Shown piece by piece: positions 1-8,989 of a DNA stretch of 64,000 nt. A model generated the notes under the pieces. That model had not been told where the DNA came from, did not search any database, and saw only the letters and a list, made by a program, of their open reading frames with translations. The position numbers were made by a program, and so were the translations under genes. This stretch comes from Chryseobacterium sp. Bi04 (lineage in GTDB: Bacteria > Bacteroidota > Bacteroidia > Flavobacteriales > Weeksellaceae), in contig NZ_CAKKLP010000001.1 of assembly GCF_918698085.1 (NCBI RefSeq), positions 248,001 through 312,000 of the forward strand, read 5' to 3'. Position 1 is the stretch's first letter. Each line of letters begins with the position of its first letter.

Positions 1-2102
1 GAAATCACAAATCCATCATTCTGATCAGCAACATCAAAGTTCCAGTTCACAGCAAGCGGTGCCAGATTCATAAATGAACAATTGATTTTAATATCAACTT
101 TGGTAGGTTTTCCTTTTGCTTTGGCAGAGTTCAGGTTTTTGACGTTCATATTGAAATTACTGAATATCAGTTTCCCCGGCCCCATACTTTCGGGAGTATC
201 TTCTTCATACACCAAAACAGAGTTCTTCAGGTCCAGATTGGCAATATTCATCGGAATTTTAACGGACCGCAACATCCTGGAATATAAAGCTTTCACTTTA
301 GGGTCATCTTTTGGAATCTTACTTCTGAAAATATTAGCATCAGCAGAATGAATGGTTACATGGGATGCATTGATAAATTTTTGGTGAGAGAAAAGATCCC
401 AGCTGCCTTCTGCAATAATCTGCCCTGCTTTCAAATCATAAAGGTCTCTTTCTACAGGAATCATTTTGATAAACTGGGCTCTCGAAATGAGAGGCTTCAT
501 AGCAAAATTATTAACCTGGATTTTATTTTTATTTAATTTCAAAAGTCCGAGACTGATATGGTAGAACTGAGTTTTATAAGCCAAATTACGGGTCGTCAGA
601 AAATAATCTTTTACATTCAAAGAAAGTCCCTGATTATTGGGCTTAGGAGTAATTTCGATACCATTTACCGTAGCGTTCAGGTCATGAAATGCCAGCGGCT
701 GTTTTCCTTTATCATAAATAATCTCGGAGTTTTTTAAAGAAACTTTTCTTACAATTACAGAATGGATAATCCCTGGCCTGGGATTTCCAGGTTTTGTATG
801 ACTTCCTGCCTTAATTGTTCCGTTTACATTTTCTATAAGGACATCTTTAAGATCCAGCATCAGCTTTCTATCAATAAAATTAAATTTATTAATATTAAAT
901 GCAATATGCTTGGTTGTTACGTCCATTGTTATCCGCTCATTTACAGGAGCTGCCGGTGTTAAAACAACATTTCTGATTTCTCCGCTTGTTGGCTTTAAGG
1001 CTACGCTTCCTATCTTAATATTCTGATGATTAGAATAGACAATATTTTTTCCGGAAAATGTGAAATCTTTATATCCGAGAGGAATAACCTTTTCAGAAGT
1101 TTCTTTGGTGAATACCAGCTGATTAATGCTTAAATTAAGATTTCCGGCAGACAGAAGATTTTTTCCGTCCGGTTTATTAATCTTAACCACAGCATTATTA
1201 AGTTTTATATTTTCTAAGTCAACTTCAAAGTTTGATTTCTTTTCAGTCTTATGAGTCTTTATTCCTGTATTATAAACTGTTAAAACAGGATTTTGGAAAT
1301 CAGCATTGGCAAGAGAAACCTTATTTTTATTTAAAACGACATCTTTAAAATCCATCCTGGGAATGGTAAATTCAAACAACCGCGTTTTCCTGGGGTAGAA
1401 CTTTTTAAACTGATCAAAAGACAGAAGCGGAATCAGTTTAAAGTCTTCTACCGACATCTGGCCGTCTGCTGTATTAATAGAATCAATGGTAATAGCATAT
1501 ACTTCATCTGGCCGGAAAAAGAATTTTTGCCCTTTAATACTGTAGCGGTCAAAAACCACGGGTAGCTTGCTCTCTACGGATTCTTCTGTCAGCTGTAAGT
1601 TTTCTACAAAAAGATCCAGATGCTGTACCGATAAAAATTTTTGCTTGGTAGGTCTGAAAATAGCTATTGTTCCATCATTAATTCTGATGTTTTCAAATAA
1701 AAACGGATTTCTCTTTTTCCCTGTGTTTTGTTCAACAGGTTTTGCAAGAACCACATTCAAATTAGGTTTTGCCAACAGCAGATCTGAGGAACTTATCTTT
1801 TTATTGAAAATAGCATCATAAATACCAAAACGGCTTATTTTTAAAGTATCAATAGTTCCCTGTAGCCCTATAACATCAGTGTTTTGTGGATTCTTACTGT
1901 TTACGGAAAGAGCTGTCGCTAAAATATTTCCTGTACTGAGATCTACATCCAGCGTCTTGTAGGATACCTTATAGTCCGTATTCTTTTTAATATAATCGGG
2001 AAGCTGGGTCTTAAGCCATATGTTCAGTCCAAAATTCGCGACAAGAAGAACTCCCGCCAAAATCCCCAGACTTATTAATAACTTTTTAATCCATCTTTCC
2101 AT
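1..2102 (-). CDS. AsmA/DUF748-like envelope protein, C-terminus cut by window edge
   Basis: An uninterrupted minus-strand frame runs from an ATG at 2102 off the left edge (700 codons visible). The product starts MERWIKKLLISLG, with one membrane segment at about residues 6-26. A long beta-rich part follows, with repeated phrases of the type 'LKNSEIIYDKG' and 'LENIKLNNAVVKIN'. This is the layout of AsmA/DUF748/TamB-like proteins: an inner-membrane anchor and a long periplasmic repeat body, thought in the better studied members to help move lipids to the outer membrane. The sequence shows the anchor and the repetitive character. The family assignment is from memory and the lipid role is inference. 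A near-consensus -7 box (TATCTTTA on the minus strand) lies at 2129-2136. Plus-strand frames in this stretch are shadows. Confidence 0.75.
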   Translation of the reverse strand, partial: MERWIKKLLISLGILAGVLLVANFGLNIWLKTQLPDYIKKNTDYKVSYKTLDVDLSTGNILATALSVNSKNPQNTDVIGLQGTIDTLKISRFGIYDAIFNKKISSSDLLLAKPNLNVVLAKPVEQNTGKKRNPFLFENIRINDGTIAIFRPTKQKFLSVQHLDLFVENLQLTEESVESKLPVVFDRYSIKGQKFFFRPDEVYAITIDSINTADGQMSVEDFKLIPLLSFDQFKKFYPRKTRLFEFTIPRMDFKDVVLNKNKVSLANADFQNPVLTVYNTGIKTHKTEKKSNFEVDLENIKLNNAVVKINKPDGKNLLSAGNLNLSINQLVFTKETSEKVIPLGYKDFTFSGKNIVYSNHQNIKIGSVALKPTSGEIRNVVLTPAAPVNERITMDVTTKHIAFNINKFNFIDRKLMLDLKDVLIENVNGTIKAGSHTKPGNPRPGIIHSVIVRKVSLKNSEIIYDKGKQPLAFHDLNATVNGIEITPKPNNQGLSLNVKDYFLTTRNLAYKTQFYHISLGLLKLNKNKIQVNNFAMKPLISRAQFIKMIPVERDLYDLKAGQIIAEGSWDLFSHQKFINASHVTIHSADANIFRSKIPKDDPKVKALYSRMLRSVKIPMNIANLDLKNSVLVYEEDTPESMGPGKLIFSNFNMNVKNLNSAKAKGKPTKVDIKINCSFMNLAPLAVNWNFDVADQNDGFVI

Positions 2103-2295
2103 ATTGTGATTTTAGTTTTAGCCTAGCTTAAAGATAAGACTTATTGATGCATCTGCTCTCTTTTTTGAATTCCTGTGCTTATAATAATTAATCCTTGATT
2201 CAGAAACACAAACCATTTACCTATAGATTCTTAAGACCAGACAAAATTTATATTGAAACCCTTAGCGGTTTTGCTGGAAAGAGTTTCAATACTAT

Positions 2296-3087
2296 TTATA
2301 TTCCGAGTTCAATTACATATCCCTCGTGTCCTCTTATATTTATAAAATTACCTCCTTCAAATCCCAGATACTGCCCTTTTATTCCTGTAAGCTTCCCTGC
2401 AAACTCCGGCTTTTTATCCAATGTAAACGAAGTTACTTTTTCAGGTTTTTCAAAAGGGTAATCGAATCTCCAGAGATTTTCGCCTTCGCTATAGAATTTT
2501 TGAAAGTCTTCGGGGAAATATTCTTTAATTTTCTCTCTGAAATCAGCAAGATCTATCTCATCTTCAAAATCATCCTGAAGCATTTTTCGCCAATTCGTCT
2601 TGTCTGCCAGATGATCTTTTAAGGCAACTTCTATCATTCCGGCTTCATAACGGTTCTCTGTTCTTGCAATGGGTAAAGCAAAAGTAGCTCCCTGATCAAT
2701 CCATCTTGTCGGGATCTGAGTATTTCTTGTCACTCCTACTTTTACATCTCCAGTGTAAGCAAGATACACCGTATGGGGCTGCAGCTGAATTTCTTTTTCT
2801 ACCTCCAGATCACGTTCTGCTACTCCCAAATGCGCTGTAGAAAGCTCCGGCCGGATAATGGTATCACTGGCATAAGGACTTTCAAAAAAACAATTCTTGC
2901 AGAATCCCATTCTATAAATCGCCTTATCCTTGCCACAATTTACACACTGGAATCCGATATGTTTGATGCTTACCTCTTTTCCAAACAACTCATTCATATG
3001 GATGAGATCCCCCGAAAGATTGAGGTAGTATTGGATTGGTTTTGCATCATAGCTTGTCATTTTTAAAATTTGCCCTTGAAACTGCAT
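2296..3087 (-). CDS. DUF2797 zinc-ribbon protein
   Basis: The 263-residue product has an N-terminal zinc ribbon, with Cys48, Cys51, Cys63 and Cys66 in the form CxxC-x11-CxxC. After it comes the conserved block around 'VYLAYTGDVKVGVTR' and 'RWIDQGA', which I recognise from DUF2797 proteins. The biochemical role of this family is unknown. The GVTR...RWIDQGA segment recalls GIY-YIG-like folds, but I see no certain catalytic set. The gene sits between the DUF389 and AsmA-like genes on the same strand, with 37 bases to the DUF389 stop, so it may be co-transcribed with the DUF389 gene. The gap at 2103-2295 contains no further gene. Confidence 0.8.
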   Translation of the reverse strand: MQFQGQILKMTSYDAKPIQYYLNLSGDLIHMNELFGKEVSIKHIGFQCVNCGKDKAIYRMGFCKNCFFESPYASDTIIRPELSTAHLGVAERDLEVEKEIQLQPHTVYLAYTGDVKVGVTRNTQIPTRWIDQGATFALPIARTENRYEAGMIEVALKDHLADKTNWRKMLQDDFEDEIDLADFREKIKEYFPEDFQKFYSEGENLWRFDYPFEKPEKVTSFTLDKKPEFAGKLTGIKGQYLGFEGGNFINIRGHEGYVIELGI

Positions 3088-3124
3088 ACTTGTTAAGTTT
3101 ATAAGTAAATATAAAGATTTTAAT

Positions 3125-4183
3125 TTATTTAATTTTATTTTGAGTTTTTAATTGGACCATCTCTTCTTTCAAGGCTGTTATCTGGCTTTGAAGTTTTTGA
3201 ATTTCGGTATGCTCCGCGTTTTGTATATGGGGTGAATATTGCCATATTAAATGAATGTCCCTAATCAGATCGTTATGCTCTTCAAGCCTTTTCTTACTGA
3301 TTGTGACGCTGTCATTCAGAAGCGTGATTTTTAAAAAATCCTTTTCATCTTTTTTAAAAGATTCATAATTAATAATAGCCAGCTCAGGATGATTTTCTTT
3401 GATACTTTTAATATAATGCTCTGAACGTTCTTTCAATTTTTCTTTTTCCCATTTCTTTTTTGTAAGCACAATACTCGGTAACAAAATAATGATTGAAATT
3501 AAGCTGATCAATCCGGAAATTTTACGACTCTGAACCTTATCTTTTTTCCTATAATATTGGGGATAACCTAGCATCAGGCTTAGCACCCATGTTCCAACTG
3601 CTATAAAAAAGCAGTTGATCAGATAAAAGTAAAAGCCACCCCAAAAATATTCCCAGTTTGCATTGGCTATTCCAAATCCCGCTGTACAAAGAGGCGGAAT
3701 ACATGCTGTAGAGACTGCAACACCAGCAATAACCTTTATTGCTTCTTTTCTTATAATCCCCAGAAACCAGGCCAATCCTCCCAGAAATGCCAAAAAACAA
3801 TCAAAAATAGTAGCTGTTTTAAAGCTTTCCAGTTGTGATGTTTCGGCATGAAAAGGTGAAATAAAAAAATATAAAGCAGAAGAGCACAGTGCAACAACAA
3901 TCATTAAAGCCCAATTAATAACCCCTAATTTTATAAGTTTCTTATTTCCTATCGAAAAACCAAATGACATTCCCACAATTGGTCCCATTAAGGGTGAAAT
4001 AAGCATAGCACCAATCACTGCGGCCGGGCTGTTGATATTCAGTCCAATACATGCAATTCCCATAGAAATGACAAGAAGCCACAGATTGTGTCCACGAAAA
4101 TAAATTCCCTCTTCTATTTCCTGGAAGGTAAATTCTTCCTCTTCTTCTTTGGGAAGAACAAATAGTTTTTGGAAATTAATCAT
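3125..4183 (-). CDS. DUF389 (TIGR00341-like) membrane protein
   Basis: The product is 352 residues from the chosen start (MINFQKLFVLPK). After a charged N-terminus come about six hydrophobic segments (residues ~30-230), including 'SPAAVIGAMLISPLMGPI' and 'VAVSTACIPPLCTAG', the hallmark loops of DUF389. The C-terminus is soluble with a short coiled coil (IQKLQSQITALKEEM). The function of DUF389 proteins is not established. A start 12 codons upstream (4219) is possible. I prefer 4183 because a perfect -7 box (TACTTTTG, minus strand, 4200-4207) would put the transcription start between the two candidates. The gene is divergent from the epimerase. Confidence 0.85.
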   Translation of the reverse strand: MINFQKLFVLPKEEEEEFTFQEIEEGIYFRGHNLWLLVISMGIACIGLNINSPAAVIGAMLISPLMGPIVGMSFGFSIGNKKLIKLGVINWALMIVVALCSSALYFFISPFHAETSQLESFKTATIFDCFLAFLGGLAWFLGIIRKEAIKVIAGVAVSTACIPPLCTAGFGIANANWEYFWGGFYFYLINCFFIAVGTWVLSLMLGYPQYYRKKDKVQSRKISGLISLISIIILLPSIVLTKKKWEKEKLKERSEHYIKSIKENHPELAIINYESFKKDEKDFLKITLLNDSVTISKKRLEEHNDLIRDIHLIWQYSPHIQNAEHTEIQKLQSQITALKEEMVQLKTQNKIK

Positions 4184-4199
4184 TATTTTTATTTTCAGA

Positions 4200-4207
4200 C
4201 AAAAGTA
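4200..4207 (-). promoter_or_regulatory. -7 box of the DUF389 gene
   Basis: TACTTTTG on the minus strand matches the Bacteroidota -7 consensus TAnnTTTG and lies 16 bases before the ATG at 4183. It excludes the longer start at 4219. No convincing TTG -33 box at the right spacing. Confidence 0.55.
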
Positions 4208-4233
4208 TAAAAACAGCATTCAAGTATTATTAA

Positions 4234-4241
4234 TAAATTTG
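4234..4241 (+). promoter_or_regulatory. -7 box of the epimerase gene
   Basis: TAAATTTG is a perfect TAnnTTTG, 18 bases before the ATG at 4260. It lies back to back with the DUF389 promoter in a 76-base divergent spacer and rules out the longer upstream start at 4149. Confidence 0.55.
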
Positions 4242-4259
4242 ACAAATAAAAAACAAAGG

Positions 4260-5288
4260 ATGATTTATCTTGTAACAGGAGGAAGCGGCTTTATTGGTTC
4301 TCATTTAATTGAACAATTATTAAGAAATGGACATTCTGTCATAAACATTGACAATTTTGATGATTTCTACAGTTATCATGTTAAAATCAAAAATACTTTA
4401 GAGTCTATTGGTGTAATTTCTGATTTTGAGTTTTCTGACAAAGAGACCGATATTCAGCGTTTGATCAGCCTCTCTCATTCTGACACCTATTCGCTTTACC
4501 ATCAGGATATTAGAGATAAAAAAGGACTTGAAAACATCTTTAAAGATCATACAATTGACATGGTAATCCACCTGGCGGCACTTGCAGGTGTTCGTCCTTC
4601 CATTGAAAAACCTCTGGAATATGAGGAAGTCAACGTCCGGGGAAGTATGAATCTTTGGGAGCTGTGTAAAGACTTCAATATTAAAAAAATCATTTGTGCA
4701 TCCTCTTCAAGTGTGTATGGAAATAATGTTAAAATTCCTTTTGCAGAAACAGACAATGTAGACTGCCCTATTTCGCCTTACGCTGCTACGAAGAAATGCG
4801 GCGAGGTTTTAGGCCATGTTTACCATGACCTTTATCAGATTGATATGATTCAGCTTAGGTTTTTTACCGTTTACGGACCAAGACAAAGACCGGATCTTGC
4901 TATACACAAGTTTACAAAACTTATTGTGGAAAATCAGGAAATTCCTTTTTATGGTGACGGAAATACGGCAAGAGATTATACGTATATTGACGATATTATT
5001 GATGGGATTACAAAGTCTGTCTTTTATCTGGAAAACCACTCTGATGTTTATGAGATCATTAACCTGGGAGAAAACCAGGTGATCACTTTATCTGAAATGG
5101 TTGCTAGCATAGAAGGAGCACTGGGAATGACTGCCATAAAAAAAAATCTGCCAATGCAGCCGGGGGATGTCACAAAAACAAATGCAGATATTACCAAAGC
5201 CAGGGCTTTAATAGGCTATCAGCCAAGCACAGACTTCCAAAATGGCATAAAAAAATTTGTGGAATGGTTTTTGAGAAAACGACATTAG
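4260..5288 (+). CDS. NAD-dependent epimerase/dehydratase, probable UDP-glucuronate 4-epimerase
   Basis: This extended short-chain dehydrogenase has 342 residues. The N-terminal Rossmann motif TGGSGFIGSH is at residues 6-15. The catalytic region is SSSSVYG at 148-154, then Tyr174 and Lys178 in SPYAATK. The substrate-side block RFFTVYGPRQRPDLAIHKF is typical of UDP-glucuronate/UDP-galacturonate 4-epimerases, which supply sugars for LPS or capsule. The exact substrate is inferred from that block. A frame extension of 37 codons upstream would run through the divergent promoter and was rejected; the protein should start at MIYLVTGG. The gene stands alone, with no other polysaccharide gene beside it. 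Confidence 0.85.
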   Translation: MIYLVTGGSGFIGSHLIEQLLRNGHSVINIDNFDDFYSYHVKIKNTLESIGVISDFEFSDKETDIQRLISLSHSDTYSLYHQDIRDKKGLENIFKDHTIDMVIHLAALAGVRPSIEKPLEYEEVNVRGSMNLWELCKDFNIKKIICASSSSVYGNNVKIPFAETDNVDCPISPYAATKKCGEVLGHVYHDLYQIDMIQLRFFTVYGPRQRPDLAIHKFTKLIVENQEIPFYGDGNTARDYTYIDDIIDGITKSVFYLENHSDVYEIINLGENQVITLSEMVASIEGALGMTAIKKNLPMQPGDVTKTNADITKARALIGYQPSTDFQNGIKKFVEWFLRKRH

Positions 5289-5292
5289 TAAA

Positions 5293-5329
5293 TTGCTGAC
5301 ATCACTGTAACACAGTTTATGACAGGCAA
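5293..5329 (+). repeat. Imperfect inverted repeat after the epimerase
   Basis: TTGCTGACATCACTGT and ACAGTTTATGACAGGCAA form an imperfect hairpin just past the stop codon. It has no T tract, so it is only a possible RNA-stabilising or termination structure. Confidence 0.3.
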
Positions 5330-5397
5330 TCATCAAAAAAATTATAAAAAGAATTGAAAATCAAGTATAAAAAAGCTTATTATATAACCTATTTTTA

Positions 5398-5405
5398 TAC
5401 TTTTG
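5398..5405 (+). promoter_or_regulatory. -7 box of the DUF2795 gene
   Basis: TACTTTTG matches TAnnTTTG and lies 17 bases before the ATG at 5423, giving a leader of roughly a dozen bases. Confidence 0.5.
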
Positions 5406-5422
5406 CAAAAAATTAGAAAATT

Positions 5423-5644
5423 ATGTACTGGACATTAGAATTAGCCTCCTATCTAAGTGACGCACCTTGGCCAATGACAAAAGCAGAGCTTATTGACTAC
5501 GCAATCAGAACTGGTGCACCTATGGAAGTAGTAGAAAACCTTCAGGCCATTGAGGACGAAGGAGAAATTTATGAATCTATCGAGGAAGTCTGGAGTGACT
5601 ATCCTACTGATGAAGATTTCCTTTGGAACGAGGACGAATATTAA
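5423..5644 (+). CDS. DUF2795 small acidic protein
   Basis: This 73-residue acidic protein starts MYWTLELASYLSDAPWPMTK and contains the DUF2795 core (TKAELIDYAIRTGAPMEVVENLQ), followed by a strongly acidic tail. Family members are short single-domain proteins of unknown function. I recall the gene directly upstream of secA in related flavobacteria, as here (121-base gap), which hints at shared expression but not function. The gap contains a small hairpin (AAAGC/GCTTT around 5648) without a clear T tract, so read-through into secA is possible. Confidence 0.8.
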   Translation: MYWTLELASYLSDAPWPMTKAELIDYAIRTGAPMEVVENLQAIEDEGEIYESIEEVWSDYPTDEDFLWNEDEY

Positions 5645-5765
5645 TAAAGCGATAAGCTTTAGGCCGCGTGCTTAGAGCTTTTTTGCCCTTTTTATATAGT
5701 AACACGATAAGCGTGTCATTTAAAACGCTTAAGACATCTTGTATTAAGCATAAAGCAAAAAATTT

Positions 5766-8700
5766 ATGAGTTTTTTAAACAAAGTTCTTAAAGGGTTTTT
5801 GGGAGACAAAAAAGCGCAGGACCTAAAAGAAGTAAAAAAAGTTGTAACAAAAATCAAAGCTGTAGAACCTAACATCCAACAATTAACGGATGATGGGTTG
5901 AGACAAAAAACTGCTGAGTTTAAAGAGAATATAAAATCTGCAACCAGTAAGATTACAGCTCAAATAGAACAGATAAAAGAGCAGATAAAGAATTCAACAA
6001 ATGTTGACGAGAAAGAAGCTCTTTTCTCAAAAATTGAGTCTTTAAAGAAAGAATCATACGAAATTGAAGAGAAAGTTCTTGCTCAGATCCTTCCGGAGGC
6101 TTTTGCATTGGTAAAAGAAACGGCAAGAAGATGGGCTGAGAATGGAGAAATTCGTGTAACAGCCAATGACTGGGATAGAGAACTGGCTGCTGCAGGAAAA
6201 GATTTTGTAGAAATTCAGGGAGACACAGCTGTTTGGAAAAACTCATGGGATGCTGCCGGAACTCCTGTAGTTTGGGATATGGTCCACTATGATGTTCAGT
6301 TTATCGGAGGTATTATTCTTCACGGAGGTAAGATTGCCGAAATGGCAACCGGTGAAGGTAAAACCCTGGTAGGAACATTACCTATTTATTTAAATTCGCT
6401 TCCTGAAAGAGGGGTTCACGTAGTAACCGTGAATGACTATCTTGCTAAAAGAGACTCCGCATGGATGGGGCCTCTTTACCAGTTCCACGGAATGTCTATC
6501 GACTGTATAGACAACCACCAGCCGAACTCAGACGGAAGAAGAAAAGCATACAACTCAGATATTACCTACGGAACCAATAATGAATTCGGTTTCGATTACC
6601 TGAGAGATAATATGGTGGCTTCACCTTCAGAATTGGTACAAAGAGAACTTAACTTTGCTATCGTGGATGAGGTAGACTCTGTATTGGTAGATGATGCCAG
6701 AACACCATTGATTATTTCCGGACCTGTTCCACAAGGAGACAGACAGGAATTTGATGTTTTAAAGCCTTCTATTGACAGAATTGTTGAAGTGCAAAAGAAA
6801 ACGGTTTCTGCTATTTTTAATGAAGCAAAAAAATTAATTGCTGCAGGAAATACCAAAGAAGGAGGATTCAAATTGCTTCAGGCTTACAGGGGTCTTCCTA
6901 AAAACAGACAGTTAATCAAATTCTTATCGGAAAGCGGAAACAGAGCATTGCTTCAGAAAGTGGAAGCTCAGTACATGCAGGATAACAACCGTGACATGCC
7001 GATCGTAGATAAAGATCTTTACTTTGTTATTGAAGAGAAGAACAATCAGGTAGACCTTACAGACAAAGGTGTTGAATACATGTCTCAGGGGAACTCTGAT
7101 GCCAACTTCTTCGTACTTCCTGATATCGGGACTGAAATTGCTGAAGTAGAAGCTAAAAACTTGTCTAAAGAAGAAGAGTTTGAAGCTAAAGAACAACTTT
7201 TCTCTGATTTTGCCGAAAAATCAGAACGTGTACACACGATGAGCCAGCTACTGAAAGCCTATACATTATTTGAAAAAGATGATGAATATGTGGTGATTGA
7301 TGGTGAGGTAAAAATCGTTGACGAGCAGACAGGCCGTATCATGGAGGGACGTCGTTATTCAGACGGTCTTCACCAGGCCATTGAAGCAAAAGAAAATGTA
7401 AAAATTGAGGCAGCAACCCAAACTTTTGCAACCATTACGCTTCAAAACTATTTCCGTATGTACAACAAGCTTACGGGGATGACGGGTACTGCTGAAACAG
7501 AGGCGGGTGAACTTTGGGAAATCTATAAATTAGATGTTGTGGTCATTCCTACCAACCGTCCTATTTTAAGAAATGACAAACAGGATTTAGTTTTCAAAAC
7601 TAACAGAGAAAAATACAATGCTGTCATTGAAGAAATTGAAAAATTAACCGCAGCAAGAAGACCTGTACTGGTAGGTACAACTTCTGTTGAAATTTCTCAG
7701 TTGCTTTCAAAAGCACTTCAGCTAAGAAAAATTCCGCACCAGGTACTGAACGCGAAACTTCATAAGAAAGAAGCTGAGATTGTTGCAGGAGCAGGACAGC
7801 CGGGAGTTGTAACCATTGCAACCAACATGGCAGGTCGTGGTACGGATATCAAGCTTACTAAAGAAGTAAAAGAAGCTGGAGGTTTAGCAATTATCGGTAC
7901 TGAAAGACACGACTCAAGACGTGTTGACAGACAGCTAAGAGGTAGAGCGGGACGTCAGGGAGATCCGGGAAGTTCTCAGTTCTATGTATCTCTTGAAGAT
8001 AATCTGATGCGTTTATTCGGATCAGAAAGAATTGCTAAAATGATGGACAGAATGGGTCATAAAGATGGTGAAGTGATTCAGCACTCTATGATCAGTAAAT
8101 CTATCGAAAGAGCTCAGAAAAAAGTAGAAGAAAATAACTTCGGTACAAGAAAGAGGCTTCTTGAATATGATGACGTAATGAACAAACAGCGTGACGTAAT
8201 CTATAAGAGAAGAAAGAATGCTTTATTCGGAGATCACCTGAAATATGACATCACCAATATGATTTTCGATGTTGCCAATTCTATCGTTACGAAAGGAAAA
8301 GCAAATGGAAGTTATAAGGATTTTGAATATGAGATCATCAAAACGTTCACGATGGAATCTCCTGTTTCTGAAAGCGAATTTGGTAACAAAAACATTCAGG
8401 ATTTAACGAATATCTTATTTAAAGCTGCTCAGGAAGATTACCAGATGAAACTGAACCTATTGAAAGAAAAATCATTCCCTATTATTGAGAATGTATATCA
8501 AAATCAGGGTTCAATGTTTAAAATGATTCAGGTTCCTTTCACAGACGGTCATAAAACAATGACTATTGTAGCTGATCTTAAAGAAGCTTATGATACTCAG
8601 TGTGAAAGCCTGGTTACTGATTTTGAGAAGAACATTACCCTGTCTCTTATTGATGAAAACTGGAAACTTCACCTTCGTGAGATGGATGATTTAAGAAGAT

Positions 8701-8840
8701 CTTCACAAGGAGCTGTTTATGAGCAGAAAGATCCGCTTGTAATTTATAAGCAAGAGTCCTTCCACTTATTCAGTGAGATGATTGACAAATTAAACAAAGA
8801 AATTATTTCGTTCTTATACAAAGGAGAAATTCCAGCGTAA
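5766..8840 (+). CDS. secA: Preprotein translocase ATPase SecA
   Basis: SecA is the motor ATPase that pushes unfolded preproteins through SecYEG. The 1024-residue product shows Walker A MATGEGKT (193-200), the DEVD box (301-304), and helicase-like motifs further on ([33 protein letters not shown]). An insertion of about 70 residues rich in Lys/Glu near residues 60-105 is typical of Bacteroidota SecA. The protein ends at [11 protein letters not shown], without the C-terminal CxCx8CH zinc-binding element that many SecA proteins carry for SecB or lipid contact. The gene has its own terminator. Confidence 0.98.
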   Translation: MSFLNKVLKGFLGDKKAQDLKEVKKVVTKIKAVEPNIQQLTDDGLRQKTAEFKENIKSATSKITAQIEQIKEQIKNSTNVDEKEALFSKIESLKKESYEIEEKVLAQILPEAFALVKETARRWAENGEIRVTANDWDRELAAAGKDFVEIQGDTAVWKNSWDAAGTPVVWDMVHYDVQFIGGIILHGGKIAEMATGEGKTLVGTLPIYLNSLPERGVHVVTVNDYLAKRDSAWMGPLYQFHGMSIDCIDNHQPNSDGRRKAYNSDITYGTNNEFGFDYLRDNMVASPSELVQRELNFAIVDEVDSVLVDDARTPLIISGPVPQGDRQEFDVLKPSIDRIVEVQKKTVSAIFNEAKKLIAAGNTKEGGFKLLQAYRGLPKNRQLIKFLSESGNRALLQKVEAQYMQDNNRDMPIVDKDLYFVIEEKNNQVDLTDKGVEYMSQGNSDANFFVLPDIGTEIAEVEAKNLSKEEEFEAKEQLFSDFAEKSERVHTMSQLLKAYTLFEKDDEYVVIDGEVKIVDEQTGRIMEGRRYSDGLHQAIEAKENVKIEAATQTFATITLQNYFRMYNKLTGMTGTAETEAGELWEIYKLDVVVIPTNRPILRNDKQDLVFKTNREKYNAVIEEIEKLTAARRPVLVGTTSVEISQLLSKALQLRKIPHQVLNAKLHKKEAEIVAGAGQPGVVTIATNMAGRGTDIKLTKEVKEAGGLAIIGTERHDSRRVDRQLRGRAGRQGDPGSSQFYVSLEDNLMRLFGSERIAKMMDRMGHKDGEVIQHSMISKSIERAQKKVEENNFGTRKRLLEYDDVMNKQRDVIYKRRKNALFGDHLKYDITNMIFDVANSIVTKGKANGSYKDFEYEIIKTFTMESPVSESEFGNKNIQDLTNILFKAAQEDYQMKLNLLKEKSFPIIENVYQNQGSMFKMIQVPFTDGHKTMTIVADLKEAYDTQCESLVTDFEKNITLSLIDENWKLHLREMDDLRRSSQGAVYEQKDPLVIYKQESFHLFSEMIDKLNKEIISFLYKGEIPA

Positions 8841-8867
8841 GAAATAATTCATACTATTATAAAAAAT

Positions 8868-8899
8868 CCGCTTCAGCTTTGTCTGGAGCGGGTTTTTTT
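8868..8899 (+). terminator. Intrinsic terminator after secA
   Basis: CCGCTTCAG pairs with CTGGAGCGG (one G-T pair), followed by seven T. It closes the secA transcript. Confidence 0.85.
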
Positions 8900-8941
8900 A
8901 TGTGAATATTATCATTATATGACAAATATCAATCATTTAAT

Positions 8942-8972
8942 TTATTTAGAACAGTTAAAAATAATATATTTG
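8942..8972 (+). promoter_or_regulatory. Promoter and dyad ahead of the first receptor gene
   Basis: TATATTTG at 8965-8972 is a perfect -7 box. Directly upstream, TTATTT (8942-8947) and AAATAA (8959-8964) form a 23-base dyad that would be well placed for an iron repressor such as Fur. The Fur assignment is inference from gene content. Confidence 0.45.
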
Positions 8973-8989
8973 CAGAAAATTTGACTTTC

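Noticed and set aside
82..1821. Several plus-strand frames of 60-90 codons at the left edge
   Set aside because: The minus strand is open for all 700 codons and reads as one AsmA/DUF748-like protein; the plus frames have no recognisable features.
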